Origin: Solenopsis invicta
Lineage: Eukaryota > Arthropoda > Insecta > Hymenoptera > Formicidae
Assembly (NCBI RefSeq): GCF_016802725.1
Contig: NC_052665.1
Location: 7,254,001 to 7,318,000 of the forward strand
Reading direction: 5' to 3'
DNA: 64,000 bases
In this document: positions 38,601-50,000 of the stretch, in pieces
Numbering within the stretch: the first letter of the stretch is position 1
Layout of the letters: each line of letters opens with the position of its first letter
The notes under the pieces: model-generated
Databases searched by the model: none
What the model was told of the DNA's origin: nothing
What the model saw: the letters and a program-made list of their open reading frames with translations, nothing else
Made by a program: the position numbers and the translations under genes

Positions 38601-41009
38601 AATGATCAAGTCTGGTCAAGATGTGACAAGAGACTAGACTCCTCCATCTGCGAGCGTGCTCGACGTGTTGGCATTCATTGCGCTGTCTATGTTATCTTGA
38701 TACTTCTTGTCAGGTTCGTGTCAAGGTTTTCGCGGTCCTGAAATAACGCATTTAACGAATGTAACACGTTCGCTGAATATCGTCAATAGAGAATAAACTC
38801 AAGCGGAATCACAAGTTGACATTTTCGATTCGCAAATACATTATTCTGCAGATTTTACCTGAGATATTCAGCTGACGAACGAGTCATTCGCGAAAGTGCA
38901 AACGGATGTGGACTGTCGCCTTTGTTGGCGCCGGCGTGTCAGTTATGCATACGAAGAGACTTTATAATCGCAACGTGACCTCAGCAAGAAATAGTCGCTT
39001 TTACTCAAACTGAGAGCGCCGTGAGTTACTTAGGCAATCATAAATTTTTTTTTTCCAAAAATAACGAAGGCACAGTCGCGATTAACTGCACAATCGAGTT
39101 CGTTTCGAACGTGTCACGTCCGCACAGTAAACGTACTTCAGCAAGGCAGATCGTGGTCGACGGTCGACGGAAATCCCGACGAGAGGAACCCTTTTCGACG
39201 CTTCAAACCGTGACAGTCATGCAGTTTTACGTAAGCTGCTCAAAGAGATCTATTTTTATTTGCGAATTTATGGCGAAATTCTCTAGCGTATCTCTCTTCG
39301 AACGTACTTCAATAAAAGTGCCGATTAGAAAAAAAATGAATAACCACGTTTCTCTCTCGGTATTGCAAAATTACAACTCATCTTCACCAGAAACAACAAC
39401 GATATTGACAAATTAATGATTTTGTAAAAAAAATTCCGCACGGTTCGGAAACACCTCGATAAACGTCGGAATAACCAGACTATAAGAAAAAAATATAGTT
39501 CGGTTATTCTGGCATCTCTCGAGATTTTATACTGCTGGTGTACCATCGGCGTCTACACGAAAACGAATACCCCAAGCAATTTCGCTTGTTGCGTGTTAGC
39601 ATCAATAATAAAGGCAAGAGGTGTATGCGAGCGAGTGCGCTGGTAGCAAGCTGAAAGGCAAGATCGGAGAGGTCCTCGCCCCACCACTGGCGAGTGCAGC
39701 AAGCGCCGGAATTTCGGCCCGGGGTCCCGGAGAATGATAGTCTCATCTCTGAGGTCATCCTTCCACGCTACCAACACACCGGGCCCCTACGCCAATACGG
39801 CCGTCGCACGGTCCCGCTCTCGGTCCTCATTCTCTTTCTTCTTTCTTTCCGGCTTCCTCCGGCACTGTCCCTCTCGCGCGTATTATTCTCGATCGGGAGT
39901 GCGGGTGGCGAGAGAGGACCGAGGTCCGCCGTCTCGCCTCCTTCCCCGCCGTCTTTTACGTCGCCACCACCACCATCGCTGTGCCGTCACGACCACCTCC
40001 TCCTCGTGGACCTAACACGTTCGAATTAGTCGTCTCGTTAACCAGACTCGCGGCGCAACGAAGAGCCCGGCGCGTACAACGCACCGCTTGACCGATTAAG
40101 CGACACCAAGTCACGAGCGTCCGAAAATCGTGCAGTTCCGCGCGCGCGTTTGGTCTTCAACGTCTTTCCGATAACGCGCATCAGAGGTTTACGACCTCAT
40201 ATAAAATCAGTTGTAACCAAGTGGAAACTCAATGCCTCTCGATGTCATCGATACTGTAATGGATCGTCATGCGCCGACTATGCTGGTCAACGACCACGAA
40301 ACGTCCTTGAGTAGGTCGGCCGTGTCGATCGCAGTCGACCTCTGGTGAATTAAGTCGTATATACCTGCGCCGACGTTTCCGATCCCGAGCGTTAGTTCGA
40401 AGTAGGTCCTACGTTTGTCGCAAATATCGATTAGAGAGGAAATTTCTAATTCGCGCTCCGAAATGGAAAATATTGTCGACGACTCTTCGAGCAATTAGCT
40501 TCGAGCTTGTTCGTTACCGTGGATTTCCGGCTGACGAAGTTTCGGTTGGAATCCTGAGAAGACTCGTCTGGAATTCGTCGCCGATGAAGTGACACGCTGC
40601 TCACGTGCTCGCGCGAGGTGGTGGGGACCTATCGTGATTGCTCACGATCGAGCGGTGCGATCGTTTCTTCAGTGTCGTGCCGATCGATCAGACAGGTGGA
40701 TCGAGTGGATCGAGTGGATCGTGCGCGCGGGGCGTGTCGATATCGTCAGAAAACTGTTGTCGGTCGGCAGTCGGCAGTTCGTACGTCCGTTGATCAAAGT
40801 GAGAGCGTTTCGAGGGGCGTACGTGTCCCCCGAGTGAGAAAGTGACTTGCACTGAGGTCCAGTTGGTGCGAAGGAGAAAGAAGGATACGGACGACATTGA
40901 GAGACGAGGAACAGAGAGAGCGCGCCGAAGAGTTGGAGTATCGATAGTAGGGGGATAGTAGACTTCACGTCCGTGGGTATGTGTCTTCTTCCTATGTGTT
41001 TGCGTTTGT

Positions 41010-41059
<50 letters not shown>

Positions 41060-44000
41060 CTGTTGTCATGCCACGTGCACTCCGCAGAAACATTATATGT
41101 TCAAAGTTCCTGGCGTGCCTCGCAAAAAGCACGATACTTGTTGCTCGTTACGCTGCTTGATGTTATAATAGTTTGTCCTCGGCGATTGTGTGCGTCACAA
41201 AAGGCCGGCCCGAAAAGAGGAGTTTAAAGGGAGTTTACAGAAGTAACAAAGCTGTTTTTTTTTTAGCTTACACCTGTCCAAGATATGGCTTTTGTTGCGC
41301 GATAAATAGATACGACAGATTTAGTGTAGTGAATTGTAGGTATACAAATACGTATAACAGCTACGATATAAATATATTTGTATTTAAACGTCAATGTTAT
41401 CTCATCGATACTCTTATTTCAATTTAACAATTTTTCAATCATGTGTGCATGATTCGATTTCACTACGATAAATTCTATTAAGAAATCTAAGCGCACTCAT
41501 TTGTGTCCTGCATATGGAAAGCGCGGGTAAAAAAAGAGAAAGCTAGACTTAAAAGAAATCTGTCTGCAATGAAACAGATTCTTTTATTTCATTCTTATTT
41601 ACGCTCATTATTACACCGGTTTTTATGAACTCGAAAACTTGCATAAATTACGATTTTTCCTTACTGCCAGTAGGTGGAATATTAATATATCTGAAGAGTA
41701 CATAAGAAGAGTACATAAAAAATAACAGTACACTACGATTTTAATTAAAGTAAAAGTACATTATAATAAAAACGTATATTGATATGAATTAACTGGCGAA
41801 ATTAAATAAATTTAACTGTTCACAAAGCGGTTTTGCAACTTGCGTATTAACACAAATTATGCATATCGACTATTATAAGCTAAAAAAGGACTTGATTTGT
41901 TTCCATAATTAATGATTTGACTTCAACAATCAATACTATATAACAAGGGACTTTCTCGCCGAGTGTTATTCGCCCCGTTTATTTTAGACTCGCGATTCTG
42001 TTATTCTTGGGCGGCATTCTATCTTTAGTACTGGCACACGACTTGCCATAAGTGTTACGTTATAATCCTACAACTTACGAGTTTAGCTACACCTGATATT
42101 GAGAACAAAACCCATTGTGTCATAGCAGAAATTTTAGGCATCCTATTTTTCACTAACTGACTCATTACATAGTCACTGATAAAAATTTCAGTTCGCGATA
42201 TTTCGGTGAAACAATACCGTTCTGCCCGTTTTCACATTTGAGAGAAAATATTTGGCTAGTTGCATATGTAGCAGAGTTATTGTTTCAAAATTCTGCTTTC
42301 ATTGCTTAATGAGTGCAATGCAAAATAATACTGTGTAAAGGATGCAAAATTAAAAGTTGGATACACCGTAATAATGAATAAAGTGAGTGTTGCGTCTACC
42401 TAAAACCACAACAATAATAACGAATAACTGATCACTGCACCACTGACTTAAATATTTGAGAGTGTAAGTTCGCTCCGAGTCCTAAAATACACAGAAATAC
42501 TGTAGAAATAGAAAACGTTTTAGCACTTTTATTTTCAACGTAAACGTATAATAGAAATTTGCATCAAAATCTAAATATATTAAGCAGTTTAATTGTGTGT
42601 TTGGATTGCGTCTGTTCTCGCAAAATTTCCATCATGAATAATTGAACACAGCGATATGAGAGCGGAAACCGTCGAAGGTTTTCAGTCGAACTCGCATCAA
42701 TCACGGACATCATTCTCATTCGATTCTCGTTTCGCTTTAGCATTAACACTTCCTATGACGCAGAGGTCTTTCACGAAATAAATTTTGCTCGTTACGTTCG
42801 TCTCAATGTCAATTGCAATCGGACGCGACAACACGTTGACAGGAAAGTTCGAATACGTAATTAACAATTTCCGCGTAATCGACAGTTAACACTTAGAAAG
42901 CTGATACAGTAATCGCTCGCGATGCGGCACGCCTCTTGTTTGATATAGATAACGATTATCTCCAAAAGATAATCCGTGCAGCGGGCCAGACAAAGAATAT
43001 CAGGATTCAAGATTTCACAGTCATCTCATAAATAATAATTATAAGATATGTTTTGCACATTAATTTTACATTATTTATATATAAAAAAAAGAATACTTCT
43101 CTAATTGCGAGTTAGATTAAATTTTTTGTTTACTCATTTATAACAAAATATTCAGACAAATGCAACGTTATTGGTTAAAGCACAAGAGAATATCGCGAGA
43201 TCAATTCTGAAATAGTAATTTTTCGTTACAAGTTCATACGCGAAACTTACGTTACGCTTCGACAATATGCAAGGTCAGTAATTATCTGCTGCAACCGTTG
43301 CTATCGCTTGCGTAAATCGTTGGTTTCATTGCAAGCCGCGATTTCGCGGGAGTTGTAATTTATCCAAGAATTCGTCGCACCTACGGCCAATTGGATTTAA
43401 TTGATTGTACATGCATTTAATTCAGCTAAATGGTAATATTCTGTGGTGCATGTGTGTGGCAATAGCGCGTATTAACGCGTTAATCATTTCTCAGCATCTA
43501 TGTAGCCTCATAATCGGGAGAATAATAGTAATATTAGGAAGTCTTTGTTACTTAATAAGATAAATGAGCTGATGGGAGATAATAATACCACCGAGAATTA
43601 GATGAGGGCCGAAGTAATTTATGGATGATCGCGCAGCGCCTATGATCCGCGGAATTTCGTCCGTGGTCAAACAACATAGAAAAACTTTCCTATCCAAAGT
43701 TTATTTCAATATGAACGAGTTTCTCTCTACACGGAAATATTAAAAAAAACACACCACCACAGATATTATTTACACAGAGATATAGAACAAAATGTATATT
43801 AAGTTTACATAATTTCCTATCTAAAGTTCACATTTCAATATGAACTAGTTTCCGCCTGCATACAGGTATTAAAAGGATACGCAGACACTCACACACACAT
43901 ACACACACACGCACACTTTATTTACAGAAATATAGAATAAAATGTATATTAAGGTTAGATTATTTAGTGAACAGAAAATAATGTTTATTAAATAAAGCTG

Positions 44001-47000
44001 AAGTACCGCGAGGAATTAAAATCGATTCTTGATAAATTGCTGTAACGTTGAAAGTAATTTGTGTTGTTTCACGGTTCTTTGCGGATGCTGTCCATGACCT
44101 GTTGGCATCTATCTACAGGGAGAACTTCGGTTTTTATAATCCTCTTTATCCGACGATATAAGACTGAACGGGTTTATTGCGGATTTTAATAATCTTTCCG
44201 ATCGATCTAATACTGCCCGGATAGGAACACGGATTTATAAAATGTAATGACGTATCGTTTATGAGTCTCTTAACGGTCGTACACATTTTTAATATCCCCC
44301 TGAAATCTTGTCTTTCTTTCTGAAGACCCAGAAGACTCGTGCGGCACACGCACTTATTTTCGCAAGAATTACTTTAACATTTATAGCCCATAAGAATTGT
44401 TCGCGGATTTTTCCTTCGTTCTAATGGGCCATATGAAAAGTTCCGTGGCGAAAAAAGTGAATCAAGACAAGCGGAAGTCAAGCATTTCTCTGTTACAAGG
44501 GCGAGATTAATGACCGCAATTAAGAATCATACGCATATTAAAATATTATTAAGATAACAAAAATTGTATAATCAGCTATTTAATTCTGTTATTTATATGA
44601 CATTGTTAAACTTGTTTGTTGTTAAAAAATTGTAAAATTGTATAATGATACTTAGATCGTTACATTTGCTTTTGTGTAATGTAACATTAAATACACGGAA
44701 AAAAATCAATATTAAATCAACAATTCATTGTTCCATATATAAGCAAAAATATAAATCTTGGAAGAATTTATAATCTTAAAAAAGAAAATTTTTTTCTTCG
44801 TGTAAGCAAATTATGTTTATTTAAGATTATAAATTCTTCCAAGAAGATTTTATATCCTTGCTCATATATGAAACAATGAATTGTTGATTTGATACTAAAT
44901 TTTTTTCTGTGTAGTTTAAGGATTTAATTTTAGAAAATTTAGAAAATTTTTAAGAATAAGATTTCTAAGTTTAATTAATTTGTCAAAATCGTAAATTTTC
45001 TTTTATATTTTTATATAAGACGTAGATATCTGCAAAAAATTAGATATCGCAGACTCAAAGATGTTCAACCGTCACACCTTTTCCGCGAAGCCAAATGGGC
45101 AAATCAGTTCTGTAGATAGTGGTTAAAAGAGACAAGCAAACGGAGGACGGAAAAGGCGAGAATTTATGTAGTAATTTGTGTATATGACTTGAATAACTAC
45201 CTACATAATATAACGTGGCTGAGGCTGGAGAGCGACGGCGGTAAGCAGACGACGCTCTCCGCGATGGTGCTTTAATTAAAATTACGTACGTTTGCCTCTC
45301 GTAACTCGCACACGTTACTCTCTCGCCTTCTTCTCGCTTCTATTTTATATTTTTATGAGCTTTTCATTAAGGGCGCGCGTTTATATGCGAGTGCCTGAGC
45401 AAGTGACGCTCGTGTACGAACGTGTCGTGCGCAACGTCCTCCTCTCGGAGGAGCAAAGGATGTCTTTGAAAGAGCATCTGTGACGGCGAATTAAATTGGT
45501 CCTTTTTTCTTTCCTCTTCCGTTCTGTTGGTGAATCCTCATTTGCGGAATTCGTATGAAGGAATTTCTATCGCGCGTTTGCGGGTCGTCGATTGTCGCGA
45601 ATAACGAATCGTCCTTGTAGGGAACGCCACAACGCGAACCTCTATAACAAGCACCTCTTTTACGCGGGATGCGTAGGACCGTGATAAATGAGCGAAGGAC
45701 CGTAGAAGGGAATGAGAAAACAGGGAAATTGGGAAATTATTCGCACCTGTGTGATGCGAAGGAATGTGCAGGTCCCGTGCTTGAGGGGAAATTATGAGAA
45801 GAGATTGTACGTTGAATATCTTTTCACTGTGCAGAGAGAAAGTACGTGTGGCACCCGTATAAGGACGCAAATATTTTTCCTGCCACTCAGAGAAGTCTTT
45901 CTGCAACGTGAATTTATCAGAAACCGTATTCGAATAAAGATCAATCTTTAATTTTTTTTTGTGCTTAAACTTTTTAATGGCTATCACACATTTGCTTATG
46001 AAAAAATCTTTATCTCGTGAATTCGTGAGAGGCAACGCGATTGCTCTCATTAATTCACATCACAAATTCGAAATCGCTAAAGTGTCTTGTTGACATGATT
46101 GTTTAACGATCGTGATGTCACGAGACAGTCTTGATTGCCCTCCGGTGGCTAATTCTCTCGAGACAATGACACATCTACAATGAATATTCAACATACCTGC
46201 AAATTCACTGGTCTGTGCTGCATATGCATTATGAAGACTTGCTGAGACAACAGTAATTGACGTGCTCGCGAGACTTGTAAGCTGTCGAAATCGTAAAAAG
46301 ACCAATGTTTAAAATATGCTAGATCGATTCATGATTTTTGTAAAAAAAGAACCGTAGCGATAGAATGTGATGGACGATAGACTGTATTTGCATCTGTGCA
46401 AAAATTTTATTATTTTAAATCTCTTAACGCTATTTTTTTGAAGTATTTTAATGACAAGTTCTTTAACAAATGAGAAAATGGCACAACTTCAAATGTTCCT
46501 ATAAATTACGAAAACTAAACGAATCGCAGAGAATAAGCGGTTTTAAATTTATTCTGATTTTTTTTCCCCTCCCCGAGTACAAGTGTGCGACTTGAAATTC
46601 ATATTTAAAGACACTATAACAAATTCGTATGTTCGAACGAACGTTATCAGAGCGTGGGAAAGAAGAGCAATTGCGAGGTAGTAATCTGTCGGCGTGCCGA
46701 TAGGTTTGTTAAAGGGCTCCGTCACGGCTGAACGGCCGCGTACTTTGCGCCGCTTGCGGAACGTCTACGGTCAGACCGCATGCGGGATGGGTACCGGCGG
46801 TGACGGCGGGGGTGGCGATCGTCTCGAGGACGGCGAGGTCGCCTTTCGGCTTACCGGCGATCGGGATCGCGACAGGGACGAGAAGTCCCTCAGCATAATG
46901 AGTCCCTTCGACGAGCAGGAGGAATGGGCGAAGATCTCGGAGATCATGGCGTCATTCGGAACTGGTCTTGTACGAGAGTCGGTGTTCGTCAGTGAGCTCG

Positions 47001-50000
47001 AGAAAGAATTCCAAACGAGGCTAGGTAATCTTATCGCCGTGCACGCTCTGCTTTCGATTTCGCCAGCGATGGCATTGATCTTGAGCGATCTTAAGTTCAT
47101 ATAACGTGTAGTGATATTCGCATATTTATTTGAAATCATTTCATTCTATTTCTTATTTGATTAAAATACACAAAAATAGAGAAGGAACGGTTTTGCTTAA
47201 GTATATCTAAAAATTTAACTAGACACAAAATAATCGGAAAATAATTTTGTTCGATCGTTAAAATAATTATGTAGTGCTCAAGCATGGTAATAAATGTTGC
47301 AAAAAATTTTCAGATCTTAATAAAAAATTGCTTTCTGATCTATATCCATAAGCTAAATTATTTTTAAAGATAATTCAATGCAAAATCGTTCTTCACACGT
47401 ACTCTTCTTTTAACACTACACATATTTTAGTATTTAAAATTGATTCATCCGATTTTTGTCACGATAAAATTAGAAAAGTATGTACATTTCTTCATTTCGT
47501 ATATCTCAGGTTTAAGTTCAGACAGTAGCAGCCCTGTCGTTTCCACAACTGTGGGCCAATGGCTGTCCAGCTTAGGCTTGTCGGATTACGAGTCTCTTTT
47601 TATTAACTACGGCTTCGACGATCTCGAGTTTATAGTGAGTATGGACATGCACTTGACGCGTTACGCGATTGAAATTGGAAGACATATACGGAAAATCGTT
47701 TAATTGCTGCAATTGCAGAACGGGGTATTGGACGAGTCGGATTTGTGCGACATGGAGATCAGCAGCGATCAAGAACGGGCTGTGATCATGGACGCGGTCG
47801 GTTTGCTGAACAAACGAGTGGAAAAGCGTAGCGGCGGTCACGGACAATCGGTGGAGGAGTGGCTGAAGAGCATTCACATGGAAAATTATGCGGAGACATT
47901 CAGGAAGCACCTGTACACCGACATGGATCGGGTCAAACGGATCTGGGAGGTCGAGCTGGCGGCAGTCCTCGAGATCCAGAAGCCGGCGCATCGCAAACGC
48001 ATCCTTGCGTCCGTCATCCTTGCGTCCGTGAGTGGCCCGAACAATGCACGCGCGCAAACTCGAAATGGCACGGGAGCGAACTTGGAAGATCTGAATAAGG
48101 ACCTTAACACACTGGTAAGTGATAGATTAATTTGCTTCTAATAGTAGCGTGATGCAAAATTATAATAGTTCCTTGTGCAGTGAATGAATTTTAAAACCTT
48201 GTTTAAAATATTCTAAACATGCTTCTTTTTGAGATCACTACGCACCTCCTATGTAAATAATCATAGAGATTACCACAGATAAAAATGATAAAAAATTAAG
48301 TATACTTATTAAAAAAAATTGAGAAATTACGATTAGAAGTAAACATTTAACGCAAAAAATGAATTTTTCCGGTATCGATAAATTAAGCATAAAAATTGAA
48401 CATCGTTTTGCGAAGCAATACATCAATAGAATTGATGAACGAGGATAATACGGGCGTATCTGACAAGAGTGTGCACTTCGTCGGTGAGGGTAGGATGAAA
48501 CATCGAGGGCGGGCAGTGATGTAGCAAGCTCGATCGTTCCCGACGCGCTTTCGCTCGATCGCGTCATAATGTAAATATCGTAGCTAATTGGAGGCTCGGT
48601 ATTGTGATGCATCCGTGTACATGTGTTCTCCCCGAGATGATCGAGTATCTCTCAATACTTTTTGTTCGTGTGCCTTGATCGTGTGAGGCGTTGATAAGTA
48701 CATCTCGCTGCCCATCCGCATCACTCCCCCGCTCGTGTCCTTTTAATTAGCTCATTAAATCCCATAAACGTGTCCGGCGACCGGATTCGTTCAGCTTGCG
48801 TTCATTCTCGCGCTCGATAATCCCGACAAATTGGTCTCTTCTGCCTTTTCAGCCGGTCTCTTTCTCCCGTGATTTTTCGCAGCTATCGAACTCGACGAAC
48901 CATAGTTTGACTCCGGCACTCTCGCTGGTAACGCCCGCGGATTTTCGTAGTCCATACGCTCTCCAACATTCGAATTTCATGTGATCTCTCTCTCTCTCTT
49001 TTTCTCTATCACTCTCGCGTTTTATTTCATCCCCTTTCGTTCGAGTCTTCTGCAATTTGTCGCAATAGTGATACCCGGAATTATATGCAGAGGCCAGATG
49101 GAGCGAACGATTCGGGTTGTAATCCGAATTCGAGTGTCGCGCCTGCCCGACTCGAATCCAATTTGTTTGCAATAGCTGAAATATCGCGACTATCGGCGCC
49201 ACATGATGCGGCGTTTTGGCAAAAGCCGGTAAAAGGTTTCTTTCTGGTGTAACGATTTACAACACAATGCGTTTACGAAGGTAATTACACGTTGCACAAA
49301 GTAAACTCGGGACGAATTCGACTTGGTAATATGCCGTATAAAAGTTTGGATGGCGCAATATGTTTTTTCTTTTTTTTTATACATTGCACATAGTCTAGCG
49401 TTTCGTTAAAGCCGGTCGGTCTAGCAGATTCTTGTCATGATAAAGCTATAAAAAAATATCTGCCAGAGAAATTGCGACCTCGGGGCAGACATGGCAGTCT
49501 CTATTTCGGAATTGCACGGAAATTGGTATTTATCTGTAAGAGGGAATGTGAAAACTCTGCTTTGGTATGCAATTTTTTGCGATGATTGCACGAGAGACGA
49601 TAAATTCGAACAATTTTGAATATTTTCAGCAATAAAACAAAAAACTTTTCAAAATATATATACATATACATATATACATATATGTAAATGTGTGTGTATT
49701 TATTTATTTTTAAATAACTATAAAATATTGCGTCGCATTTGAAGCACAAAAGATGGCGTATTCCGCGAACAAACAATATAAACTGTATTAGTCCCCGACA
49801 AATTCGGGATCGCCGGTCGGATGATCCTGTTTGAGGGACGGCTCTCAAATCTGGTTGCGCGACGTTATTTCCGCAGAAGACGAACATACAGCAGCTGAAG
49901 GATGAGATACGGGAGAAATTGCCGGAAGCAACGACGGAGGGTAACGGAGGCACGTCGATAACCAGTAGCACGAATTCGGCGGCCACGGGCACATTAAGGC

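Larger units (their letters stand above)
31723..46703. other. ANKS1 intron 11 (15 kb)
   Basis: Mostly AT-rich with no exon that I can join. GC-rich islands lie at about 32600-33070, 36460-36930, 37500-38350, 39550-41200 and 45220-45700. The 39.5-41.2 kb block is the largest and may hold an internal promoter. Inverted and direct repeats at 43.7 and 44.7 kb are annotated separately. Confidence 0.6.

Noticed and set aside
39694..40029. 111-codon plus-strand frame in the CpG-rich block
   Set aside because: Pro/Ser/Leu-rich low complexity; other frames in the block are equally open. Better read as non-coding.
45538..46050. 170-codon minus-strand reading frame
   Set aside because: No recognisable domain or conserved motif. 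Frames of this size are expected by chance in 64 kb, and a plus-strand frame overlaps it.
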